From Eleusine coracana subsp. coracana (lineage: Eukaryota; Streptophyta; Magnoliopsida; Poales; Poaceae), in NCBI GenBank assembly GCA_032690845.1, contig CM064424.1, forward strand, positions 43,413,511-43,477,510: DNA of 64,000 bases, read 5' to 3'. Every line of letters starts with the position of its first letter. Positions within the stretch are counted from its first letter, which is position 1. Position numbers and translations under genes: made by a program. Shown here piece after piece: positions 1 through 11,519 of the stretch. The notes under the pieces were generated by a model, which was not told the origin of the DNA, ran no database searches, and saw nothing but the letters and a program-made list of their open reading frames with translations.

Positions 1-2489
1 ATCCGCATGCTTCACTTTTTCCTGCAAAAGAGGCAGTTAAGTTTGAGTTTCAAATTAGGAAAGTTATTAGCTAAAAAGCAGTTTAGAAAATGCCATCAGA
101 TTACTTCTTTAATGCGGGAGAACAGCTGCTCAAATACACGGGGTGTCAGACCCCTCTCGCTGCTTGTTGAATCTTCTGAAAGTGCAGACAGAGGCCCCCA
201 CATGGTGTAGGTTTTTCCACTACCAGTCTTTTGAGAAATCAAAATCAGAAAGAACAGGTATCAGTTGATCTGTTTCCAAGAACAAGACATAATGTAATTT
301 AGATGTTAAACTAAAGAGAAAATCACCTGCCCATAGGCAAATATTGAGCTGTTGAAACCCGATAGGCAATTTTCAACCAGTGGCAGCCCAACAAGATGGA
401 AGATGTCCTCCTACATAATTCCACACTAGTTAAACAAAAATAAACCTAAAGATTCAAATTGGAAGTACTAGGAATCAAATACTTGCACTAAGATCGCTAG
501 GGAACAAAATTCATCAAGTTGCCAGAACTAAAGCAACGTCAGCTTCTCTAAACATCTATAAGATGAGCATATGTTCACTAAAGTGCCAAAGCATTAGCAG
601 ATTGCTCTAAAACTAGCCACCCATCCGCATGTGCGCTAAATAAAACTAAGACCACGCCTAGACAACCAAAATGGAGATACAATTGCAGATCATATCGACC
701 CACATCACATGAAAAAAGAAACTAGCAGTACTACTTCAGCATCACCTGTTACAAATCTAACCCTGACATAAACACTGGGAGTCAAATCATTCATCAAAAT
801 CATTTGAGCCCCTCAACTACTCACGGCAATCCACCAAACATTGAGCTAACCCTAGTCCATAGCAAGTGCCAAAACGTTAGCTGATTTCTCTAAAACTAGT
901 CACCCATCCACATGTCTGCTAAATAAAACTATGACCACGCCTAGACGACCAAAATGGAGGAACAATTGCAGATCATATCGACTCACATCACATGAAAAAT
1001 GAAACTAGCAGTACTACTTCAGCATCACCTGTTAATCTTACTCTGACATAAACACTGGGAGTCAAATCATTCATCAAAACCATTTGAGCGCCTCAACTAC
1101 TCACGGCAATCCACCAAACATTGAGCTAACCCTAGTCCATAGCAAGTGCCAAAACGTTAGCTGATTTCTCTAAAATTAGTCACCCATCCACATGGCTGCT
1201 AAATAAAACTATGACCACGCCTAGACCACCAAAATGGAGAAACAATTGTAGATCATATCGACTCACATCACATGAAAATTGAAACTAGCAGTCACCCATC
1301 CACATGGCTGCTAAATAAAACTATGACCACGCCTAGACCACCAAAATGGAGAAACAATTGTAGATCATATCGACTCACATCACATGAAAATTGAAACTAG
1401 CAGTACTACTTCAGCATCACCTGTTACAAATCTTACTCTGACATAAACACTGGGAGTCAAATCATTCATCAAAACCATTTGAGCCACTCAACTACTCACG
1501 GCAATCCACCAAACATTGAGCTAACCCATAATCCATAGCAAGTGCCAAAACATTAGCTGATTTCTCTAAAACTAGTCACCCATCGACATGTGTGCTAAAT
1601 AAAACTAAGACCACGCCTAGGCCACCAAAATGGAGAGACAATTGCAGATCATATCGACCCACGTCACATGAGAAATGAAACTAGCAGTACTACTTCAGCA
1701 TCACCTGTTATAAATCTTACTCTGGCATAAACACTGGGTGTCAAATCATTCATCAAAACAATTTGAGCCCCTCCACTACTCACGGCAATCCACCAAACAT
1801 TGAGCTAACCTCTAATCCATAGCAAGCCCACAGAAGCATAAGCGAAAAATTACACCCAAATCCGCCCCCAAAATGTCACCCAGCCTAACCTGCGTGGAGA
1901 GCTCGTCGGCAACGGCGTCGAATGTGAAGTCCTGCCCCTGGATCGCGACCGTGTTGGGTGCCGCCTTGCTCACGCAGGCGTCAGAGCCCCGGCCATCGAC
2001 CCCGAGCTCCTCCTCATCCACGCGGCACGGCGGCCGTATCCTCACCACCACCTGCGCATCCGGAATCGGCACAAAAATTAGCGGAACCGAAGCCCGTGAA
2101 GCCAGATCTAGCGTCCCGCAACCTAAAATCCAGCAACGGCGGCGAAACCCTAGCCGTACCTGGACGCCGGAGTCGGACGCGGATGCTGCGTCGGGGGCGG
2201 GGCCCGCCGACGCCGCGGCGGAGGAGACGTCGAGCTTGCGCTTGAGCGGGTTTCCGGACGGCGGGCGCGGCGGGAGGCGGTTGCGGGCGGAGAGCGGCCT
2301 GGCGGTGGAGGACGGGGAGCGGAACGGTGAGGCGTGGTCGTGGTGCTGCGCCGGGGTGGAGTAGGAGGGGTCGACGTTCTCCTTGGGGGTGCGGCGACGC
2401 GGCGGGGTCTCTCCGCCCCAAGCCGACTTCTCCGGCGGCGGCGGCGGCGTGGTGGGGTGGCGGCCGTGCCGCGAGAAGAGCGACCTCAT
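1..2489 (-). CDS. Kinesin-12 family motor protein, 5' part (gene continues beyond the left edge)
   Basis: Plus-end microtubule motor of the kinesin-12 (PAKRP1/phragmoplast) type, which in plants works at the phragmoplast during cytokinesis. Five exons on the minus strand join in phase 0 with GT-AG borders: 2489-2160, 2051-1890, 410-327, 227-105 and 21-1, giving 240 codons. Residues 1-110 are a proline- and arginine-rich head with PPRPPSGNPLKRKL, as seen before the motor in this subfamily. The motor starts at VVVRIRPP (about 111), then FTFDAVAD (about 152-159), ENCLSGFNSSIFAYGQ, and the ATP-binding P-loop GQTGSGKT (191-198), followed by YTMWGP. The last visible residues are EKVKHAD. The start at 2489 is the first in-frame ATG after a CT-rich leader. 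No stop or frameshift is seen. The kinesin motor is certain; the kinesin-12 assignment rests on the head and the MWGP motif. Confidence 0.9.
581..1824. repeat. Tandem array of about 280-bp units in kinesin intron 2
   Basis: Four head-to-tail units start at 581, 864, 1144 and 1540, each opening with AAGTGCCAAA and closing with a CATAGC-type motif. Lengths are about 283, 280, 396 and 285 bp; the third is longer because of an internal duplication. Units differ by scattered substitutions, so the array is not freshly made. It lies wholly within the intron between the exons ending at 1890 and starting at 410. Confidence 0.9.
1181..1404. repeat. 112-bp direct duplication inside the third array unit
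   Basis: A block starting CACCCATCCACATGGCTGCT occurs at 1181-1292 and again immediately at 1293-1404 with essentially the same sequence. This is a younger duplication within the older array and accounts for the length of unit 3. Confidence 0.9.
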
Positions 2490-2575
2490 GGCTGGGCCGC
2501 GGGGCAGGGAGAGAGAGAGGAGTGAGGAGCGAGAGAGACGTTGGGGACGAGAGAGAGAGAAGCGGAGGGGGATTG
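2490..2575 (-). promoter_or_regulatory. CT-rich 5' leader of the kinesin gene
   Basis: On the minus strand this is a run of CT dinucleotides just before the kinesin ATG, typical of plant 5' leaders and pyrimidine-patch core promoters. The transcription start cannot be fixed from sequence alone. Confidence 0.5.
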
Positions 2576-2851
2576 AAATTTTTCGAACGGTTTCGGGGAG
2601 TCGGAGGTGATGACTGGGGATGGGATCTGGCCTCGGGTGCGGTGTCTGTCTGCCTGCTGATGGGGTGGGGGGGGGGGGGGGTGACTAGTCAACGAGGCCG
2701 GCTGGGCGACGCATCGAGCGCCACGCGTGGGTCCCATGTGACAAGGCAGCAGGCGTCAGGCACACCACGTTGGGCCAATGTCCGGAACTCCTGGGCTTCC
2801 GTTGGTCTGTCGTAATTTCTGGGATGGGCCTGTAAGGGCCGAATTAAAAAA
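2576..2851. other. Upstream flank of the kinesin gene
   Basis: GC-rich sequence with a 15-bp G run at 2667-2681. It presumably contains the kinesin promoter. I see no clear TATA box and no supported gene on either strand. Confidence 0.4.
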
Positions 2852-3430
2852 GAGGAAATTTCTTATTGGTCATCAGAAATTTTTCTTGATCTTAGAAAAA
2901 AAATCAGAAATTTTCTGATTCCTTATTGACCATCAAATTTTTTGAACTTCTCTATTCGTCATGAGATTGATTTTTTTTATTTTGCCTTATTGTTCATCCT
3001 AGTGTTAAAGTTGGAGAAGAAAAGACACTTTTGCCCCTAATAACAATTTTGTACCAACGTTTCTTATTAATCACATAATTTAGTTAATATAAACAAAACA
3101 TGTGAATGTTGTTTAGGTTTTTTAGCAGAATGAATATATTTACTATCGTCAAAAATACACTTTGTTGCTATAAAAATTTTAAAAATACATATGTGTCCAT
3201 ATTTATAAATTAGGTATTAATTGATATTTTTTTTCTAATTTCATGGTTAATAAGGATGATTTACCACAAAGATGCTGCTAAGGACATAAATGACTTTTCA
3301 TCTCCAACTTTAACACTATAATAGCCAATAATGAATAAAATTTAACTTGATGGCCACTAAGGAAGTTGAAATATTTTAGTGGCCAATAAGGAAACACAAA
3401 TTTTTTTAATGACCTCTAAAAAATTTTCTC
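2852..3430. mobile_element. Mutator-type MITE (foldback, 579 bp)
   Basis: The ends form an imperfect inverted repeat: the left end reads GAGGAAATTTCTTATTGGTC and the reverse complement of the right end reads GAGAAAATTTTTTAGAGGTC. A perfect 9-bp target duplication ATTAAAAAA flanks it at 2843-2851 and 3431-3439, as expected for Mutator-like elements. Inverted similarity continues inward; the block around GTGTTAAAGTTGGAGA near 3003 recurs inverted near 3300. There is no coding capacity, so it is non-autonomous. Confidence 0.75.
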
Positions 3431-3683
3431 ATTAAAAAAATAAAAGACTTTACGTGCTCATATATCTGAGCCTTTCGGGAGGTCGATCGGCACGACGATC
3501 TGTTGGTGTTCAAGCTGTCTGGCCAGACGTGGCTAGCGTCTATGCTGATCTGGGTTGTCTGTGACGCAAAGGCCGCCTTGCAGCAGCGGCCGCATCCCGT
3601 GACACCCGCGCGGCGGCGGTGATCGCTTCTCGCGCCGCGCGCTCATGCGTGCCGTGTTCCCCCAGGTACTGGAAGTACCGTTA

Positions 3684-3974
3684 GAGCACCCATAACGTTG
3701 AGAAAGAGCGAGCCATTGGCGAGGAAAATCGAACGACATGAAAAGCGTATTGTGAATATGGTTCGATCTAAGCCGAATCAACCAAATAAAATATTATTTA
3801 CTTCCACAGGATTTGCACCACGGACGACAGAATTTGGCTTCTCTGCTACATCAATCCAATGGAGAAAATAATTATTTAGTATGTCAATGGAACCCATACA
3901 CGTTGGAGGCATCACACTGTCAAAACTCGAACCGAACCGTGCTCGTATGGTTCGGCGGAACACTGCGGGTGCTC
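3684..3974. mobile_element. Tourist/Harbinger-like MITE (291 bp)
   Basis: Short terminal inverted repeats GAGCACCC and GGGTGCTC are flanked by TTA at 3681-3683 and 3975-3977, the usual 3-bp target duplication of PIF/Harbinger elements. There is no gene inside. Short inverted repeats make the family assignment moderate. Confidence 0.55.
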
Positions 3975-4712
3975 TTATGATGACGACGGTCACCGTTGCA
4001 GGACCTCGTTGACAGATGATGAAGCTGGGTTCGGATGTGACTGACAGAGTACAATTGGGCTGATGATGCCATTTGGACCTTTTACAAGCAATTGTATGAG
4101 ACTTAAAACAAGGAGACCACGATAAGAATTGAAGGTGCAAAGATTATACACGATTTGAAACATGAGCAAGCGAAGTTAGCTCTACGTGCCGATGGGGTTA
4201 GACAGGTGACATGTTACAAAGGACGTGATGATCGATTCGTGCGAATAACTGTGTAAGGAACTTCGGTGCTGTTTGGTTCAGGTCAATGTCATGTACTGTA
4301 TTTCGATTACATTGTAATAATCTATTATCTATATATCGTGTTTGTTATGACACAGTCCGTGATCGGGTCCCCTGTAATCAGATCCGGCGCTATACAAACT
4401 CGATAGCGCTCCAACATGACCGTAATGGGATGTCGAGTCGTCATTATCTCCGTAGCATCCACACGGCGTTAATCCCCTCGTCTTGGGCTTGATCCTATCC
4501 AAATCTGACGCTGCCTTTTCCAAACCGATTCGATCTATTTCCCCTGCTTCCGCTGCCATCTTCAATCTGCGAGATCCATGGCTCCATCATCGCAGTTACT
4601 TGCATGCGACGGCAGCCATGAACGCTAAGAAGGTCCTGCAATTAGTACCATGCAGCAATTAAGCCGAAGAAGGCTTTTTTTAAGGGAACGGGAGGGGAAC
4701 TCCCCTACATAA
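3975..4712. other. Intergenic stretch without a supported gene
   Basis: Mixed-composition sequence between two transposons. Short open frames exist on both strands but none shows a recognisable domain, a splice pattern or grass-type codon bias. Confidence 0.4.
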
Positions 4713-7700
4713 TCTCTACTATAAAGGCTAAAGTTTCACCCTATTTCTGCACACCAGAGAAAATACCCGGTCCCAACATTATTGACTGTCTGATTATGGG
4801 CCTAATTACTCTCTAAATCCCGCAACCGACAGACTAATGGGTCCAGCGTTATAATGTAACGTTGTCCATGCTGTTTAACATTGCGTGTCGTCCAGTTTTC
4901 ATAAACTTTTCTCACCGACGAAGCTTTACACCAGCCCCCGTTTCCTTCCATGCTTCGTCTGGAGAGGACGGAGAGCTCTGGCGGCGGCGACGGCTGCCAT
5001 GCGGGGTGACCCAAGGTGGGCGCTGCAGCAGTCGCGCGAGGGCGACCCCGGCTGGGGCGATGGCTGCCACGCAGACCAGATTCATTTGTTTTCCATTTTG
5101 TGAAGCGGGCTGCTTCCCTCCCCGGCGCCCAGATCTAGCGAGGCATTTTGATCTGGCAAGGAGGCGCCCGATCCGGCAAGGCAGCGGCAGTTCCGTTCGT
5201 TCCATTGTTCCAGCGTCCTCGCCTCCCTCTCACTCATGCCGAGCATCAGAGCATCGGAAGGTACGACAGGCCCCAATCCCTTCCCTGGCCGGGAGGCTTC
5301 ATCGCCGTGCACTATCCCTGCCCTCATCTTGGCGCTATCCAACAGATCTAAGCCGGGGGGCATGGCGGCTCCTCCTCTGGCCGTGGTTGCCCCTGTTGCA
5401 GCGGCCGGTCTCGAGTGCAGCTGCCTCCGGTGGCAGCGAGTAGCCAGGTACACCAGCCACTCCCTTCTCCCTTCGATTGCCCCTGTTGCTCTGGTTCCTC
5501 ACGTTTTTGGTCTTCTTTCCCTGCATCTTGCAGCGTGTCGTTGATCTAAGCGTCCGGTGGATTGGTCCTTGCTGCTTCGTGACTAAATTAGAGGAGCAGA
5601 GAATTTACCTATATGGGCTGCTCGCATCCATGCTTCAATTAGAGGCAAACGCGAGAAGAAGGGATCCGTCCTTGCTGCTTCATGCTCAGGTCTATGAAAA
5701 AAGTTCCTCCTCCGTTTTTCATAATCAATTTTTTAGTCTTTATCGATTCAAGAATTGTTTCTATTTTTTCTACAGTCATTGAAATTCAGATGCTTCATAT
5801 TTTAACTGATTTCACTTCAATTGGTTTTTACTTTTTTTAATAAAAAAAGAACGAATTGCATGATTTTTAGCCATTACATGAATTCTAAAAATTGAAAACA
5901 CATAAAGGCAGAAAAATTGAAAACACATAATGTATTAATGCCATTCAGTATTATGCACGTGCACATGTTTATATTCATTAATTGTGCAGAGTAGCTCCTA
6001 CTCATCTGCACGTTCCATAAACATAGGTGTTGGTGTTTTCTTTCTTATAATAAGCATTATGCACATGTTTATTCTAATTTCGGTATGGCTTTGTTTTTTA
6101 TTGTCTGACTCTGGATAAAGTAACGTAGGCCGCTCCACATCACACATAATGCAAGAAAACATAGGCCTACCCAATTTCAGTGTTTCTTATTTTTTTTGTT
6201 TGCTTGTAATTGTTGCTGTTTCAGCTAGACACACAGTTATAAGAAACAAGTCCTTCGACCAAGAGCATCTTCTCTTGCAAAGATCTTTCTTAGGATAAAG
6301 AACAAGTGCATATAATGTTGTTAATGCTCTTTGAGATGAATCGATAGAAACATCCTTACCAGTTCAATCTTGTTATTTCTGATATCTGTTCTTTTATTCA
6401 ATTTCTTCGTTGCAACCTGCAAGCTTCGTCAAGTAAATCCCTGGAACCACACATGGTATGATATCCTTCCCTTCACAAGCAAACTTTATCAACCAAGCAA
6501 TGTAATGTACCACAATTTCTTGTGAGTGAGTGATTGTTAATAATATCTTCTGTTTTCCCATGGCAGAACAGTTAAACAAGGCAATAAACTGGACGGTGGA
6601 TGTTATTGGTAAGGATAGTCTATGTTCTCATTCAATAATCTTATATAGAGAGATAATATATCCACCTATGTGCTTGTCAGTTTATTATTCAGTTTGTGCT
6701 AAACTGTTACCACAAACAGATCCGTAGTAGTTTATAACTCTAATTGTAGAGTCCTAAGGCAGAAGGCCAGGCCTGGTGCAGCAGTAGAGCATACCACCTA
6801 TAACCAACAGGTCCCGGGTTCGAGCCGCAGTCTCCCCGCATTGCACAGACGGGGGTAAGGCCTGCCGCTGACACCCTTTCCCAGACCCCGCACACTGCGG
6901 GAGCTCTCAGCACTGGGTACGGCCTTTGTAGAGTCCTAAGGCAGAAAAGTGATATGTTCCTTAGAAAAATATTGCTCTGATTTCTGTTGTGTTTCTTCTT
7001 TTTGAATCATATTTGCAGGCTTGCAGATGATATATATGACTATTCCTCAAGGATCTCCAGCTAATAAAAAAAAGCATCACAAAAAAGATGTTTCATACCA
7101 CATGGACAACACATGTCGAGTTTTTATTGTTTGATAGGGAAAAGAAAAGGATTGTAGAGAAATTATAATGATTCTAAGGAGATAAGGATTAAAATGCTTT
7201 GTTGCTTTGTCTTCATGCAGATTCAATTTGTCTTCCTGATTGGTCATTGCAATAAATGGAAGCGTGACGCACGAGCCCAGCTACTAAGAAAAATTGTTAA
7301 AGATCTTGAGCTTTGTAGTTGTTTTTTAACATTTATTTTTTTTAGTCATAAATAGCTGTAGTAACTTGAGTACAGCCGCCTGACTCCCTTTAAGAATTGA
7401 TTCTATCTATGATGTTTTGTGATTTTGATGTCACAAAATCATCTAAGAACATGAATTAGCCATGTACAATAATTAGCCATGTAGATGGCCAAGATGGGAG
7501 TGCATGACTTTTGCAAACAGATAAATTATAAATTATAAGATGTTGGGGTATAGATTAATTGATGGAGTATTCATATTATTTGGAGATCATATTGTTATGT
7601 AACTACACAAATTTTGGAAATGATGTATACTCGAGTGCTATTATCTAAGTATTGCTCAATTGTATATTATACTTTTTATCATTGATGATTTGTAATCCTT

Positions 7701-7841
7701 TATGTCGTAAACTTGTTGTAGTACATGTTATATGTCTAGATTTTTTGCATATATGAGTCATGTTATGAACAAAGGGGCTATGAAAAATATTTTTTTTATG
7801 TAAAATAATAGCACGTGCGACACGCACGTGCAAAAAACTAG
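4713..7841 (+). mobile_element. Complete non-autonomous Helitron (about 3.1 kb)
   Basis: The left end starts TCTCTACTATAAAGGC and the right end finishes AAAAAACTAG, the TC...CTAG signature. It sits between host A (4712) and T (7842), as expected for Helitron insertion into AT. Just upstream of the right end, 7811-7831 forms a perfect hairpin: GCACGTGC, loop GACAC, GCACGTGC. I find no Rep/helicase coding region, so it must have been moved in trans. The GC-rich part (about 4860-5560) has a composition unlike the AT-rich remainder and may be captured host sequence; I cannot name the source. A SINE is inserted at 6765-6925. Confidence 0.8.
6765..6925 (+). mobile_element. tRNA-derived SINE nested in the Helitron
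   Basis: The body starts GGCCAGGCCTGGTGCAG. It has an A-box-like TGGTGCAGCAGTAGAGC and a B-box-like GGGTTCGAGCC, an internal RNA polymerase III promoter, and ends in a short T stretch. A perfect repeat of about 21 bp (TTGTAGAGTCC...GCAGAA) flanks it at 6744-6764 and 6926-6946, the target-site duplication of LINE-driven retroposition. It resembles the common cereal SINEs with a CCAGACCCCGCACA tail region. Confidence 0.85.
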
Positions 7842-7842
7842 T

Positions 7843-7930
7843 TTTATTAAACGAAACAAAACAAACTAAGTACAAAGGAGCCAAAGCTCTAAGTCCAAAC
7901 AAAAGAGAGAGGAAGAGAAACACCAAAAGA
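7843..7930 (-). mobile_element. Possible 3' end of a LINE, antisense
   Basis: Read on the minus strand, this matches the style of plant LINE 3' ends: CTTTTGTTTGGACTTAGAGC, then CTCCTTTGTACTTAG, then GTTTCGTTTAATAAAA. It directly abuts the Helitron right end. No reverse transcriptase is recognisable further along on the minus strand, so at most a short tail remains. Confidence 0.35.
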
Positions 7931-10060
7931 AAGAGGAAAAAAAACACCTAATTCAAACTGAAGTCCATATGTGCAAAATGAAGGCATTGGAGAAGAATAA
8001 ATACACATTAATCTTTAGAAGACCATAGTAGAGTTTTAGCAATCAAATTTCCCATGTTAGACCTTCACAAGACAAGTAGACATGTTAATAGTACATTTTG
8101 GTCACCCAAAACCCAAGAATCTATGACAAAGTTTTCTTTCAACCAAAAGAAGCAGGTCATTGCTAATATTTCTAGTGAGCCTCCTAAGTACAAATAACTT
8201 GACAGTTTTGCATGTATAAACTATCTATGGAATTTGAACATGCACAAACCTGAACTGCTAGCACGATAGCTTTGAACAAAAGTAAGACATCCCTAGCAGC
8301 ATAGAAGATTTTAGAACTCCTTAGTGTGTAGTATAATTTGTATTTCAGAACTTCATCATAATATTATCAAAAAGATGACATAAATATCATGGAAGCAACA
8401 CCCACCTTACATTGTTTCTTCAACTTTTTCTTCATCAAACTTCTTAGCTTGTTTTTTTCTCTTCAAGCTTTTGGAAGAATCAGAAGTACAAAAGATATAA
8501 AAGCCCTTCATCAGTATGGGAAGAAGCAGAACCTGAAGAAAGGAAATGAGGGTCATTGCAAAATGCCACTGTTGTGTGGAAGAACAAGTAATCAAATATC
8601 ACTATACCATGATTTGCAAAAGACTGCCTACAATTTTACAGTGTAAAATGTAATTTCTCTAACTGTAGCATGATTATTCAGTTCATAACTATTATCTAGA
8701 TAGTTCTAGATATCAAAAATTCAGAAGTGCCTTAGAGATTAGAGATAAACCAGAAGCTAACTGCTTTTACTTGATATAGAAATTGTTTTCATAATAAATT
8801 GGTTTATTCCAGAAGATAGTAAAAGCTAAATAAGATGATAGAAACATGAAGCAAGAGACATGATCTGATTTCACACATTATTAAACACTATTGCTAGCAA
8901 TTGACTGAAATGGAACACAATTAAACAACATGCCACATTATCTGATATAGCTACCTCCATTTAGTAGCATACACTTATATGAATCCCTGCTTATCTGCCT
9001 CTCTTGCCCTGTGCCCGCGAATGGAGGTGATCCATGCATTGCCACTGTTGAAGTAAGGATGAAATTAGGAGTTATATGCACCTCAATCATCTGAAACATA
9101 GTAGTTGCAAAAGATTTATGACAAAAGCTAAAAAGCTATTTGGATAGGACATATGAAGTCCTCCAAACAAGAAACCATAAAGGCATGCAATATAGTTGTA
9201 AAGCAGAGCAAAAAAACTCAAGTCAATTCCCACATTACAGCAAAGTCAGTCTTATAATTTACGTTTTAGCTCTTCAAGCATACAGCTTTGGCCACAAAAT
9301 TTTTTTTGGAATTTAAATGAAACAATAAAAAATATTAAAGAAAAAGCCCATGTTCATTAGTGCTACAACAATTACTAATAATGCCAACAAAAATAAAGCC
9401 ATTGTGATATATATATATTAGTAATATTATATACATTTAACATGGTAACTCTCTGTAACAGGCATTGACCGTAGGCACTTCTCTGTAACAGGCCATGCTG
9501 CTGAAAAAAGAAAACCCTAAAGTAGTACAATATCCAGCACAAAGATGAATCTCAGAACTGTAACACACTACACTGATACTCAGACAGCAATATTCAGAAA
9601 ATGGTAACTCCATTTATACCAAACGAAATTAGACGTTCTAATACTCGTTGGAAAGGTTTCAGAAAGCTCTATAACTTTCGTTGTTATGTTATTTTCAGAT
9701 TCCTTGTCTAAGAACCTGAAAAAGGCATCGATGTGCTACTCCACTAAATCTGGAAACCCCCCAAAAGAACAACAGTCACGTATGACCTTGTTTTAGATAT
9801 TCTTTATCACAGCTGCTTTGTCCATGCCACCATTGAGCACAACAATGTCCATGAATAGGCGAGATTGATCCCTACCGATAAATCAACCCACCCCAGTCAA
9901 TCGGCTACCAAATTCTCAACAACACTCCCATCAATCTAAGGACAGCAATACCACGCACAAGTAGAAATGCGAGTAGTTCATCCAGAAAACGAAAGCAAGT
10001 GAAGAAATGAGGAGAAAATAAACACCAGAGATTGGTGGGAGACACATGTCCGTACCTAGA
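7931..10060. other. AT-rich stretch with no supported gene
   Basis: About 2.1 kb of AT-rich sequence. A short minus-strand frame near 8407-8595 contains a lysine-rich stretch (SLKRKKQAKKFDEEK) that could be an exon, but no neighbouring exon confirms it. Otherwise nothing is recognisable; it may be intron or decayed transposon. Confidence 0.4.
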
Positions 10061-11203
10061 ACCTTTATTGTGGCTGGCGTTTTTCTAGGAAACCGAGCGA
10101 GTATGACTTCAAGGAGAAGGTCGATGATTTCTCGTGGATGCTCTGCCATATCCATCTCAGTGGCCGATCCGTCCCTGGTTAGGTTGACTCCTGGCATCCT
10201 CGATCCGAAGCTGAGGTCGCTGGTTGCCGCGGCGGCGCATCCGGGAAGCCACACGTGTGGATGGCACACAGGGGATCGAACGAGGATCTGAAAAATAACG
10301 AGTACCTGATCCATTCTGCTTGCACTTATCCTCATTTTCTGTAGTCCCCCGCCATCACGTGGTTGTACCTCCTGAAGACTGAGCCCCTTCAGGCTGTGGC
10401 CCGTGTTGGCATGACTCGTCCTCCATGGTCACGAATCGGAGTTGTCCTCGATGCAGCGGCCTCGTCGCAGGGCGAATGGAGATGTGGCGGAGGAGAGGAA
10501 TAGGGAGCCGCTTCCACCAGATCTGGCCGAATTGAACACACAAGCGCAAATTCTAATTAGAGGATTTGGAGAGAAAATATCCTGCAAATGAGAGGGAGGG
10601 GGGGAGTACCTCGGCAGCGAGAACGTCCTTGTCACGGCGAAGGTCGTCGCACTCTGTGAAGTGACGTTGTGGCCGGATCGAAGAACAAAGACATCACACT
10701 CGACCTGCTTGGTCTTCCATCGCGTGCGGCGGATCTAGAACCAGAGTGCGACCTAAGCAGGTCGAAGTGGCAGCAGCGAGGATGGTGTGGGCCTTGAGCG
10801 CGTCCCACTTGATCAAGGCATTTCATGCCTAGGTGACACAGGGAAGCATCGACACCATGGCGTGGAGCTGGGTGTGCTCCTCTTGGCGGCTGACTCTGTT
10901 AGAGTTGCGAAGGGGAGAGGAGGTGGGCGGGCGTGAGGATGCGTGGGTGGTTCTTGGATGAGGGGGAGGAAGGTGCGTAGGCTGCCATTCGGGAAGGAGG
11001 AGGAGGGCGCAGTGCTGCGGCGGCGGTCGGGGCGGGGAGAGGAGGAGGAGCGGAGAGAGGCAGAGAATTAGGGTTGGGGAGGGCTGGCGGGCGAGCGAGC
11101 GGATGGGTGCGACCGTGCGAGGAGGAGGAGAATGCGGCGCGACGCTGCACTGCGGCTCGGGGCCGGGGAGCGGAGAGCGGGGGGGCGACGGTTTTTCTGA
11201 CAA
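10061..11203 (-). other. Unidentified gene-like region on the minus strand
   Basis: GC-rich sequence with gene-like landmarks on the minus strand. A CT-rich leader-like stretch lies around 11040-11100. A short ATG frame reads MAAYAPSSPSSKNHP. An exon-like block about 10288-10061 is preceded by a TTATTTTTCAG acceptor, followed by a GTACGGAC donor, and encodes EMDMAEHPREIIDLLLEVILARFPRKTP. Several stops interrupt any longer reading frame, and no domain is recognised. It may be a decayed or spliced low-similarity gene. Confidence 0.25.
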
Positions 11204-11519
11204 TGGGTCCGGTCCTTCGCGTCTTATGACCTCACCAGGATTATTAGATTGGTGGAGCAGGTATTATGATGCTGAGTCAGTCGGCGAAATAAACGGCCAC
11301 GTCATCCAAATCTGATGTGGAGCAGCGAGAAACCTAGAGAGAGAAGAAAATGGGCGTCTGGTGAGTCGCTCGCTTGAAACGGCATAACCGAGGCACAACG
11401 CCCGCTCTCAGCCTGTTGCGAGCGACTGAGCCGATGTCTCGCCCCGCCCCATCGATCTCATGCTCCATTCGCCTCCCTCGCGCAAATTTCCTGGCCTAAA
11501 CAATCTCGTGCGCTCTAAT

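Noticed and set aside
1873..2815. Long plus-strand open frames opposite the kinesin first exons
   Set aside because: They are GC-rich shadows of the minus-strand exons. The minus strand has spliced, family-conserved motor sequence; the plus strand has none.
2852..3430. A microRNA precursor
   Set aside because: The foldback is long and ends in transposon termini with a 9-bp duplication; a MITE explains it better, and no small-RNA data are available.
4862..5560. Several overlapping open frames of 60-190 codons in the Helitron
   Set aside because: Proline-, arginine- and serine-rich in every frame with no domain or splice pattern; explained by GC richness.
6765..6925. A tRNA gene
   Set aside because: Box A and B motifs are present, but no complete cloverleaf. 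The long target duplication and tail show a SINE.
9600..9720. Possible LTR fragment (ACGTTCTAATACTCGTTGGAAAGGTTT)
   Set aside because: The wording resembles some grass LTRs, but no ends, direct repeats or coding region could be tied to it.
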